NCBI GenBank assembly: GCA_963682055.1
Contig: OY821740.1
Location: 38,026,795 to 38,090,794, forward strand
Direction: 5' to 3'
Origin: Primula veris
Taxonomy: Eukaryota; Streptophyta; Magnoliopsida; Ericales; Primulaceae
Length of the DNA stretch: 64,000 bases
The notes below the pieces were generated by a model. That model was not told where the DNA came from, searched no databases, and worked only from the letters and a program-made list of their open reading frames with translations. A program made the translations under genes and the position numbers. Shown in pieces: positions 35,531-47,600 of this stretch; positions within the stretch are counted from its first letter, which is position 1; the number at the start of each line of letters is the position of its first letter.

Positions 35531-37249
35531 AAATGGGATAAACTAGCCCACTTCCAAAATTACCATAAGGTAAGGGAATGTGTCTTTAGTGCCATTTCGA
35601 TGGCAGCGTGTTAGCGCGATGTTGTGTCGAGCTATACCATTCACAACAGACGAGATGTTCGTCCTAGCACATTAGACCAAGTACAATGATGTGCTTATTG
35701 TACTTAGATATGAACATTATGGTTCAATATCTCTTCATCGTCTCATCAGGGACGGACTGGCTCTATATCAATGTCTAGTGATCGAACGATCATGGGAGAA
35801 TCTGACGACTTAGCGTCATGATGACTAAAACGTCATAACACCTTCTGGGTGTAGTCTGAATCATGGACTTAGATTCAATATTTACGGGACTCAATCATCA
35901 GGTTGAGTCACTACCGTGTCTTCCCAATATCCTTCATCTCGAAGGCAAATCCAAAAATGGATCGCGTAATAAAACACGCAAGGGCATAATACTTGTTCAA
36001 GTATCCCAAGCTAATCAAGTACTCACTTAGGCGGTATACCACATCCGCTCGGATTATATTAATCCATATAGTGAACGTCTCAGTCAATTGAGATCGTGTT
36101 CCGTGGTCAGAAACTACTTGATTTAAGCATTATGAAGTCACACAGGGACCTTCATCTATATCGCTTTGTCTAAATCCCCATAGAGATAAAACTGTGACCA
36201 CATTCATGGCTACATACTCAGTTTTTCGGAAACTACTAAACTGGTAAAGTAGGGGACTGTTATAATGTCCATTACGAGTAAATCAACCATCTCGTAATCA
36301 ATTCCAAGGTGTGAGAGAAGCCTTGCGCTACTAGGCGAGCATTCTACAATCTCATTATTCTCATCACTTTTCCTTACGAATAACCAAATAAACGAACTCG
36401 TTTAACATTGGTGGTGTTGGAACTACAGGTCCGAACACACTTTCGCTAAGGAGTCTACTTGGATTGCAAGTTTCTATTAGTACAGTCTATTCTACGTTGA
36501 CTTCAGGCAACGGTACATGGTTCTCTGTCATAATTTGTTCATATTATCAGTCGTCACCGAATATATGAACAAGTAATCAATGACAGTCTCGTTTCGCTTC
36601 AATATCGTCTAAGATATCATGATCGACAGATATTTCGAGATTCTTAGGATGAGGAGGAAATCACACATCTCCTTGATCCTTTATAATCTCGTGCAACAAA
36701 CGAGTTTCAGTTCACCACCTCTGGGGCTGAACGAATTAAGAACCGGTCAACTTCCTCATATCTTGGGAAGGACGACAGACTGACGGCCAACGACAGCGTC
36801 CTTTGCTTGGCGGGTTCGGCCAAAGCAACGTGTTACGACAGGAACACGGCGTCCGACAGGGACGTCTATCCTTGCAAGCATTTTGCAGCAGGTATAAATG
36901 ATCTCGTGACATCTCATAAAGTCATTAAATGCATCTGGCATTTAGTTAGACTTGAGGGAGTCTATGCACTTACTTATCACTAAGTGCAGTTTTGGGATCA
37001 AGCTAAGACTGAGTGGGTTATGCCACGTTACTTCACGTCGTTCCTTATCAACGGTAACGTGCAAATCTCCCCCTAACGATGGGGAGAACAGTCTTAGCGA
37101 TGTCACTTTCGCATATCATGCGGTAAAGAGATCGCTTGCCAAGGTTACTCTATCAAATGATAGGCAGGAGATTCATAATCGACTTATGTCCCCTTCAGAG
37201 GTCCATATTTTGAACGCTATAGCGGCTCAATCAAAATATTAATTAAGCA

Positions 37250-37510
37250 CTCCAAACACGCGTTAATATGAGACTTCTGGCTCATAACCAGTAACCAGCT
37301 GGTACGCATATGATGTTTGAGTGTCTATGGGCCTCATAACGGACCAATGCAGCAAAATAGCATAACCCCACACGGAAATATAAATCTTGGTGCGCAAGAC
37401 CAAGAAATGCGTGCAATCATTTGCAGTCGCATCATCAAACTTTCCGTGAGTCCATTTGGGTCTGAACATAATCGACAGGATGTTCAATTTCAATTTCCAA
37501 ACTCAAGTAA
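37250..37510 (-). pseudogene. Copia integrase remnant
   Basis: The minus-strand frame 37263-37493 contains ISVWGYAIL, then about 25 codons later YQLVTGYEPEVS, matching the copia integrase region '...ISAWGHAILHAA...LVTGYEPDVSHLRIFG'. It ends at a stop immediately after. No catalytic core is complete. Confidence 0.75.
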
Positions 37511-40500
37511 TTCAAATCGAAATTTCGATTATTACTCTTCGGAATTATCAAGTCGGCTAGACTTTTCAGGATAATCCGGATCATGGGCCATCAACTTAAT
37601 GATAGGGCTAAAAGTTTGGAAAATACTGCATTTCTGTGGACAACAATAATCATGTGACCTATTGTCGATGCATCAACCATAACCATTTATATTTATGGTC
37701 CGTCTTATGGTTGGATAAGTCCACAATAACTCCTTCAATTCTTTACAAGAATTCTACGAGTTCATTTCGTGATCTTTACACATACTGGTCTTTCAAAGTG
37801 AGCATTAATGGCATGAATTTCGGATTAATCGCGAAATATATTCTCAGATAAAATCCAAATGCGAAGCGATTATAAATCAAGCATCGTCTTTTGACCCGGG
37901 AATATCTCATCCGGTCAATGCCACAATATCAAAATGCTCTTATCAATCGACGACAGGCGAATGATAGTACAGACAATCATGTCTTAGCATCTAAATCATT
38001 TATCATTTCGACGACAGGCGAAATGATAAGGTAACTTTAAATACTTTAAAAATGTGGTAGCAACCACTTGAAAGACATTTCAACTCCTCTAAAATACGTT
38101 TTTGATCGTATTGAATGGAGGCTATGTAAAGAAATTTAATTATTTCATGAGCTATTACCAGGTAACACTGGTTTTCTCGAATATTTTATAACTCAACAAG
38201 GTACAGCAGGACCTACATGAGTATAAGACCTCATATTTGACAAATCAATTTGGTTTTACCAAAGATTTTGATTTGGAACAACAGGTCCAGAATCGTTGTC
38301 AATGAGTACTCTTTTAGGCAAATAGTTGGTGAAATTATGTGGTACTATGTTACCCACTATTTCCAAAAAAATCAACTATCCCACAATTATTGCCTAAAAT
38401 TTCATAATTTAAAGTTTGGTCACATTTGTCAAAGGAATTTGCTCATAACACTTTAAATTATTTCGAGAAATTTCATAAACAGGCAAACCATAATACAAAA
38501 GTATGTCCAAATGGAAAAATCATAATCCAAATGGAAAAACATAATCCAGATGAGCGAAAAAATGGCTCAATGATTTATCAAAATCAATAAAGAAAGGTAC
38601 CAAACTTATTTGAGCCACAAAACCGGGGGTCTCAAGAGTTTACTTTCAGTTATCTTTAACCACATTAGCATCGATTTTTTTTCACCTTTATAATAGTTTT
38701 GAACTATTTAAGGAGTAACCGTGCATGACCTTTGTCTTTATAGCATAGAGTTGCCTCCTTGAGCATTATCTCTTGCTTTGTGACAACGGGCCATATTGTT
38801 CCTTTCAATTACTGTCATGGAGCCACAGGTTTTCGATTTTGACGATTGTCTAAAATCTCTCTTGACTAAGCGATTCATCGGGATCGGGATAGTTCGAGAC
38901 AACTAACACTTGTCTCGGTTCTCGATTCGTGGAAAAAAATATACACGAAGAGCATTAATATCGGGCAAACAGTTCGCCATTGACCCAATAGGATTAAAAC
39001 TACTCACCGGGGTAATTTTATTATCCAATAACAGATGGGCGATAAAGGAACATGGTTAATATAAATTCACGATATTGCTTATGGAATACAATTTCCAAGC
39101 TAGTATTTTGGTGAAGGATTGCTCCAATATGTCAATTTCAGACATTTGTTCACCATAGACGTCATCACGTCTCAAATGTGGCTGCGGAATAAAATCAACG
39201 CCTTAGCATTCATCCTGAGTGTAACAACAAACTCGTGTTTTACTCATCAAAGATGGCATCCAAAAAATTTTTTTTTGGGCATCACATTTTCACACATCAG
39301 GGTGAGTAACATGTGGTGACGGATTAAAATCAACGTTTAAATAGTCATTTCGCAAGTATGTTTTACGATTTTTCTCATCATAGATGGCATCCAACATATG
39401 TTGGGAGTTCTGGATTATTTTTCATATAAAACGACTGGTTTATATGTTTATGGTTTGCACAAGCATAAACTTTATTTCGAAACGACAGGTTCGAAAAATA
39501 GTTTTGCTTTTAATGTGAATAGGTTCTCATTGATCGAACGACAGGTCGATACAGAGACACCAATTCGGCGAAACATACATCACTATATAAACACATTCGG
39601 GGAAATTATTATTTAGTCAACCCCTTTCGGTAGCTCTACTTGAAAAACGACCAGGAAAGACGGTGAGGGTGGAGGGCACGAATGCCACTTAAAACCCGAC
39701 CCCATTAGGATATCGACTTCCGCCTATATCTTTCCTAGACATCGTATCCAAATAGGTGAGCCTATTTAGGGAAGGTTCATAATTTTTCCAACTTAAATGT
39801 GAATATATATGATTTCGCAACTCTACCATATTATACACATGGGAGTGATTAAGTAATTATTAGATTTGTACCTACTTGTAGTACATATTATAACAAGATA
39901 TTCTAAATCACACTTAGCAATATCTAATACAATTCATCAATCTAAAATTTATTCATGGTAATTACGACATGCATGTGAGTAGTATATTTAATTATTATTT
40001 TACCATATCACATGCAGGGAAGGCAAATTTTAATTATCATTATACATTATACATTATACATGCAAGTTCTATATATGGTAATTTTTAAATCCAATTTACC
40101 AATTACACTAGCAAGATCTAAATAAATATTCTACAAATCTATTGCTTTTATGTGTAAGTTTTATTTAGGGTAATTTTACAAGATACACCATATAATATGC
40201 AAGGTAGTCAATTTATTTGTCGTAACAATATACAGTTCAGATTTATCATGTCTTATGATCAGTTTGAACGAGTTGCAAGCATGAGTTTCATATCAATATA
40301 ATTACCCATGTATATACTACGATGGATTTGGGTATAAATCCTAGCAATTTTCATATAAGTAGTTTTTCAGGTTTCCAATGGTGTTATCATGTAGTTAATT
40401 ACACGTGGAATAACATACAGTAGGATTACACAAGGAATAACATGCAATTTTAAATTACTAATCATAGTAATATGTAAAATATTATACCGTACGCCTCGTA

Positions 40501-40646
40501 TTTTGGTGAAGGTCGATATAGCAAAACCCTAAAAAAAACCGGATAAACCTCAAGGTTTATAAATACTCAATATACTTCCGTTTACCCAAAATCTCCAATA
40601 TCCGCGAGCGTATATCCTATTCTCCGCGAGCAAAGTGCCGATAACG

Positions 40647-40849
40647 TGTTGTAATACACTATTAGCTATGTATTTAGGGAGACAGAAGTAGAGAGAGAGG
40701 GGGAACAGTATAGTCTTTTATTATGAATGAATATGAATGGAATGTCAAATACAAGACCCCTAGCCCTCTTTATATAGATAGAGGGTTAGGGTTATAAGCC
40801 CATCTGGGCCCATTAAGTAAAAGTCCAAGAGTCCAATAATCTTACAACA
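40647..40849 (-). repeat. 5' LTR of the copia element (right copy)
   Basis: Identical to the left copy. Interior sequence next to it reads CGTTATCGGCAC on the minus strand, the position of the primer-binding site; it is not the common TGGTATCAGAGC type, so the primer tRNA is not assigned. Confidence 0.95.
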
Positions 40850-40907
40850 GTTCATATAATCTTTTGACATTTTAGGTTTTAAAAAACTCGTAAAATACAA
40901 TTAAATA

Positions 40908-41260
40908 GCAAAAAAAATACAATACAAACATAAAAAAAATTCAAAAGTAAAAATATAGATGAATAATTAGTGCAGTTTTATTAAATGATTTTTGTTTTTT
41001 CATTGCTTAAAAGCTTCACCCTATTCGAGTTTCCGTCTTGATAATGCAGATATATTTTTATTGAAACTTAAATCATCAGTACCAAAAAAAAATACAATAT
41101 AAACATAAAAAAAATATCAACAATAAAAATATAGATGAATAACTTAGTGCAGTTTTATTAAATGATTTTTGTTTTTTCAATGCTTAAAAGCTTGACCCGA
41201 TTTGAGTTTCCGTCTTACTAATATGCACATATATTTTTTATTGAAACTTAAATCAACAGT
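40908..41260 (+). repeat. Two-copy tandem repeat (~175 bp) in the B3 gene promoter
   Basis: 'aatacaatacaaacataaaa', 'gtgcagttttattaaatgat', 'tgcttaaaagctt', 'gagtttccgtctt' and 'ttgaaacttaaatca' occur in the same order at about 40911-41083 and 41087-41260. The first copy begins about 60 bp from the copia target site. Confidence 0.88.
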
Positions 41261-41449
41261 GAAAAAAATAAGCAACTTTATTCAAATTAAACAGCAAAAG
41301 AAAATAAAACCCACTGCTGCAAACGGATCTCCCCCACACTCTCTCTCTCTCTCACTCTCACTCTCACAAACACACATTTGATCCGTTACATCAATATACA
41401 ATTATACAAATACATATATATGTAAATAAATACAGAAAAAATAGAGAGA

Positions 41450-41470
41450 ATGCTCACTATAGCTAGCTGA
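41450..41470 (+). other. Short upstream ORF of the B3 gene
   Basis: ATG CTC ACT ATA GCT AGC TGA lies 30 bp before the B3 gene ATG at 41501, in the probable 5' UTR. A six-codon frame this close could reduce initiation at the main ATG. Whether it is transcribed depends on the unknown transcription start. Confidence 0.4.
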
Positions 41471-41500
41471 GGAGGATCAGTTGGCTTGGGTTTTAGAGAG

Positions 41501-41569
41501 ATGCAGAGTCCCAAAAGACCTCACTTTATTCATTCCTTTGATCCTCTCTCTAATCCTCAACAACTGGTA

Positions 41570-41609
<40 letters not shown>

Positions 41610-44600
41610 CATATAGTATATAGCTTTTTAGTGATTAAATGCATGCTTAATTTCAAACGGATAAATAACTATTTAGTGTATTTACAGCAGCTTATTCAAT
41701 TTGATCAATTAGGTTACATTACTCAATAAATAATTATTGAGTACTTTTAACACACTATCTCGTATTATATAAGAGATTTAATGCATGCTTAAATTCAAAA
41801 GGATACAATATGATTTAGTGTATTTTCAGCAGCTTATTATTCAATCTGATCAATTATGTTACAGTACTCAATAAATAATTATTTAATTAAGCTTTTAGTT
41901 GGAGGATGAGAATGTTATAAAATATTCGTATTATGTATAACAGAGAGCTTGATTTTGTACCCCCTCTTTCTCTCTCTATATATAGATATATAGTATATAT
42001 ATATAAGCGACTAAATACATGCTTACTTTCAAAAGGGTACAATATGATTTAAGAGTATTTTCAGCAGCTTATTTAATTTTCATCAATTATGTTACGGTAT
42101 TAACAGTAGTTAATGATAATTATTTGATTAAGCTTTTAGTTGAAGGATGAGAATGTTATGGAGCATATTTTGTATAACAAAGAGCTTAATTTTCATTAAT
42201 ACGGTTTTGAGCATTTGCAGCAGCTATTTAAATTGATCGATTATGTTACACTGCTGAATAAATAAGTATATGATGAACTTGCTTTGTGATTAAGCTCTTT
42301 GTTAGAGTATGAAAATGCTATAAAAGCATGTTTTGCGTAACGTTTTCATTTTATAACGAAGAGCTCCATTTCATGCTTAATTTTCATTAATAATATCTAG
42401 AGCATTTGAGCATCTTATTTAAGTTGATCAATTTTTTTCAGTGCTAAATAAAAAATTAGGTGACTAACTTGCTTGGTGATTAAGCTCTTTGTTAAAGGAT
42501 TAGAGTGTTAATAAAGCATATTGTATACCATTGTCATTTGATAATGAAGAGCTTAATTTCATGCTTAATTTTCATTCATATGATTTTGGGCTTTTGCAGC
42601 ACGTTATTCAAATTGATCAATTTTTTCACATTATTAAATTAATTAGGGAGTTAGCTAGCTAGCTAAGTTTTTTTTTTTTTTTAACACAACTATACTATGT
42701 AAAGTAAATGAGTTCAGGTACCTTGTTATATGACCCAATTTGAACAGATTTGTAACTGCTGTTATATTCCCTCTCTATAACGAAGTGCTTAATTGCATGC
42801 TTAATTTGTCATAATATGCTTTTCAGCATTCACATCAGCTTATACAGATAAATAGATTATGTCACGGTACTATAAGTTTGTTTATGCAGTTTCTTATACA
42901 AATTTTTTTGACTAAGAATACATGTATAAGTATTTGTAAGGATTGAAAAGTTATCCCTGAGATAGCGTCATGACACAATGTAAGATATTCATTTAAAGAG
43001 TTAAATAAAGAGATGTACAAATTGAACCGTCAAGGATTAAATTGAATGATGGAGATGGAGAATGATAGAAATGGGAACATTTAGAACTAGGTTAGTTAAA
43101 GAGGTTGATTGGAAAGACGGGGAAGAAATGGATACGATGTTAGCAAAGATGACACGTATATGGCAGCGCCCTTGAAAATGAATCATGGTGGTGGATTGAA
43201 GAATCGAAAAAATTAGTTTAAGAAAAAGAGAGATTGCTGTAATGTAACAGGGAAGTGTAAGGATGATCGACTAGCACCTATGATAAGTACAAGGATGATT
43301 GAAAACATGCAAAGACAGTCACTCGTGTAGCAAGTGTTAAAAGTTCACGAGTAATCATATACAAAATTAGGTAGAAAAGGAAGGAGAACTTGATTTTTTA
43401 GGTGTTAGGAATGCATGAGGAGATTAATCATTGATAAAAAGATTATCTCGATAAGTTTTTTAATGAAGATAAAATTAGAAGATTAGGTAATGTTCTAGTC
43501 GCAATAGAAGAGATTAATCCTGATTTTATGCAAAGATTAAGATAGGTCACGCTAAGTATGCAACTATGCATTAAATGAAAGTATAGGAAAAACTAGGCCC
43601 ATATGGTGTTTTTGTTGAGATTTGGAAATGTTTGAGAATAAAGGGATAAGATGGGTAACAAATTTTTTAACCAGATCTGGCGATAAGTAATGATGCTTGA
43701 TGAACAGAGAAAAACACGTTGGTACCGTTATACAACAGTAAGGATGACATACAAAACTGGTATAGGAGAATAAAGCTTATTTGTCATACAATGAAATTAT
43801 GGGATAGGGTAATTGAGCTTAGGTTGAGGCGTATTATTGATAATTCTAAAAACCAGTCCGGATTTACGTTGAGACGGTCGACTCAGAGGCAATACATTTA
43901 CTTAGACAAATGAAAGAGAAAAATAGGACGAAAAAGAAAGATTAACATATGGTTTGTATTGCTTTAATGAAAGTTTATGATAGAGTTCCCAGCTGTGGTA
44001 GGTTTTAAAGAAATTATTTGTATCTCTTCAGTACAGAATATAATTAAGGGCATGTATGAGCAAGCAAGTACGAATATTATAACAAATGGTCACATGATGG
44101 ATAGCCTATAACTATAGGGTGTCATAGAACAATCAACTTTAAGCCCTTTTTTGTTCGTTATAGTACTGGATGAACATGCTAGACATTTTCAGGATAAATA
44201 TCTTGGTGCATGCTATTTAAAGATGATATAGTTTTAGTGGACTATGTTAGATTTTAGAGTATATATATAATTTAGAGAGAGAATAGTATTTAGTAGCAAT
44301 GTTGAGTACACTTAAATGAGTTGTGACTCCATCAATTTATAGGACAAAAGTACATTAAATGTTACAACTCCCAACTACTAACTTCTTAACTTAGTTCTTA
44401 CTTAGTGTTACAAGCTTCTAGCAACTTGTAACACAAACTAGAATATTCTGATACATTAAACAATTATGTAGATTATTCTATTATCCAACAGACTAGACCA
44501 GAACATTAGTAAACAATACGCTAAGTTTCTGGATGCAGGCTTTAGAGGCCTGAGGTTTTGGCTTAAGTTAATCAAAAGCTGAAAACATGAAATATAAGAT

Positions 44601-47600
44601 GGGTTTAGTAGAGATGCGATGTTGAGATGGATATGTGGACTAAAAAAATTAGATTAGAAATGAGGGCATCCGTTCAAGGTTAGAAATGACTCCGATTGAG
44701 AGATTAGGATGAGGGAGAGTCGATTAAAATGGTTTGAGTATGCAATAAGGAGACTAATGGATGCAACAATTAGGAATAGTGTTAGAAATAGTGCATATAT
44801 TAGTGTAAGAAACCAAAATAAAGTTACGGTCAGACCGTAAAAAAATTGGATGCAAGTGCGTCGTAATAACATGAGCATTAGGCAAATCGATGAATAAATA
44901 GCATTGGTTAGAAAGGAATGACGTGGGAAATTTATTGTTGCGAAAAAGGATGATTTATTATACGGTTTCGTATGGCCGATTTGAAGTTCTTGTGAAAGCA
45001 TAGTTTGATGATGATGAATTCACAATGCTATATTGTCGGAGAGACTATTAAGTAGGTTTACATGTTATTTTCTTATATCCGTAGAAGCTACTTATGTGCT
45101 TTTCGCTAATCTGTTGTGAGTGCTCGTAAGGGGAAAAAAAGTAATCACTATTTTCTATTTTCTTCTTGTTGTATGTAGTGTTTACCAGGTTAAGATCTCC
45201 CTATACTGGTTTATATTGATTTCCCAAATTACATTCTAGATGAATATTGAAACAACATTTATTGCACTTTAAGTAATGGAAATAGAGGGTATAGCTAGAA
45301 AGTAGCAAAACACTTACTTTTTTCAGAATGGACCGCGTGGGGCCTAAGTGGCTGCCTAAGCCAACTCTTTTCCGCCTAGCCCGATTTTTTTCCCGCCTAA
45401 TGCCTAGGCGCCTGGTTAATCGTCTAGCGCCTAATCGCCGCCTATCCCGCACCGCCCTTTAAAAAACTGAAACAGACAGTTATTGTAGTTCATGTTATCT
45501 AGAGCTTGTAGCAGTTCGAGTAATATATATTTTAAAGTTTGTATAGACTATAGTTATATGCAAAGAGTTCGTTGGATTGGTGTCAATGTTCTCTATCTAC
45601 TTATGTAAATTTTGTTGATAACCCATCTTTGTGTGGTGAGAGGAAAGTTTCAGGAATTGTAGATGATTAGCTTCTTTTGTGCACCCTCAAAAGTAACCTC
45701 GTTTAGTTTTACTTAGATTAAAAAGAGTGTTTGGCGGGTAAAATAAAGAGTAAACTTCTTTATACATTTGAGATCCAAAAGCATAATATTCTCAAGTAAC
45801 TTGATTCATTATTTTCTTAAAAACTGTATTTTTTTAACTATTTTACACCGTAATCAAGTACATTTCACCACTCCCAATTCAAAAAGTATCATGTAAAATT
45901 GTACTTTTCCACGTCCAACAGAAACATAGAGTATCATGTAAAAATATACTTCCACGTGCAATAGAAAGGTATACTTTAGTGGTTATAAGATACAACCAAA
46001 CAAGATCCATGATGTACGATATATGTCAATTCAAAAGTTATTTCTTAGCTTCTTAGCAGAATACAAAACGGAATCTGTTAAGGTCTGAAGTTATCTGACC
46101 CTAATTACTTTTGCTCTTCATACTGTTTTCTGTTAAAGTTATTTTTCTGTTGTCGTGGATCATGTTTCTTTTTCCTTTTTGGCAGATAATTCCATCTAAA
46201 TTTGTCAAACATTTTGAGGCCCAAGCGTCAGGAACTGTTACTTTAGTGGGTCCAAGTGGAAAATTTTGGCTTGTGGACTTAATTCAACAAAATGATGATT
46301 TGTTTTTCCATAACGGATGGTCTTCTTTCGTGCAAGACCACTTTCTAGAACACGGTGATACCTTAGTATTTGGATATATTGGAAATTTGTACTTTACTGT
46401 TCAAATTTTCGACCAAAATTCGTGTGAGAAAGAAGTTGCATTTAGTGCAGAGTGCAGTCAAGATCAGAACCACATTGAGAAGCTTACGGCAAGAAAGAGA
46501 GAGAGAGAGAACGTGCCCGTTTCTCTAGATGATATATTCGGCAGTGTCCCAAAGAAACTGAGGGGATCAGATGAATGGCATGTTGATGAGCTGGCATCTG
46601 TAGATGAAACAAATCAAGTAAATGCTGGTTCTATTGAGACTGGGAATTGTTTTATTCCATCAAAAAGTGCTAATATTAGTTTTGCTATGCCTCTACAATC
46701 GACAGTTGAAGAAAATAGTTTATGTAAGTTGGAAACTACAATTTGGTGACACTTTCGTTTAGAGGGCTTGTTTGGTTGCAACTTTTAAAAAATTAAGCTG
46801 GATTCTGGAAAAGAAAAAACCAAGTACTTTCAGCTTTAAGCTTCTGACCTATTAAGAGCAAAATAATACAGAAAAACTTTGATTTTAAGCTGGTCAACTA
46901 ATGCAGTCCAGAAAAAAAGTTTAGCTTATGGCTGCAACGAAACAAGACCAAAAAGAGAAGAGAATGTTCTGTTTTTTTTATGTTCTTGTTCTTTTTTCTT
47001 TGGAGATTGAAGTTGAAAAAAAACTACACTTGGTTCTCCTAGAGATGTATAATTTAGAACCCTGAACCACCGATGATCATCTCAAGACAACTTTCTCTAT
47101 GATTTTGGGTCCTAACCTGCAAATATCATGTTATGTGTATGTTTTCATTTTTACAACCAAAAAGCATTTTTGAGAGAGGTACACCAATGAAAAATTCTAA
47201 AGTTTTCTCTTACTGAAACAGATACTGCCATTCGAAATGTTGGGGGTAAGAAACATGAACCAGATTCTGCTAGTGGATCGTTGTCAACTTCTGAAGCTGA
47301 AGAATTAGCTCGGTCATTTAGCTCTTCTTATCCTAATTTTACTAAAACTATGAAAGCTTTCAACATTAGCGGTTCATATACCCTAGTAAGCTCTTGCATT
47401 GTACTATTATTTTTTGTCATTGATTCTTTCAAGCATGGATTGGACGATGCTATGGTTACCGAAATGTCACCCGGTCAAGAACACTTTTACGATGTTTAAA
47501 ACTAACTAAGAGGTAAGAAACAATGGAGCATACAGATCAGCCTCCCCACACTTCACCCATCCTTAAATTTGAAGAGTTTTTAACAGAAAACATAGCCCCA

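Larger units (their letters stand above)
34192..40849 (-). mobile_element. Ty1/copia-type LTR retrotransposon with identical LTRs and decayed interior
   Basis: A 6,658-bp element on the minus strand. LTRs are 34192-34394 and 40647-40849, both 203 bp, TG...CA, identical base for base as I read them. The target duplication is GTTCA (34187-34191 and 40850-40854). A polypurine tract, AAAGGGGGAG on the minus strand, abuts the left LTR, which fixes the orientation. On the minus strand the order is right LTR, AT-rich leader, decayed gag-pol with an integrase trace (about 37250-37510), an RNase H trace (about 35330-35530), tandem repeats, polypurine tract, left LTR. Integrase before RNase H is the copia order. 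No frame longer than about 100 codons survives, so it cannot encode its own proteins and must have moved with proteins supplied in trans. It lies about 650 bp upstream of the B3 gene ATG. Confidence 0.92.

Noticed and set aside
45201..45452. Arg-rich minus-strand frame resembling a basic protein
   Set aside because: Produced by the GC-rich 'cgcctag' repeat; simple word repetition, not a protein family.
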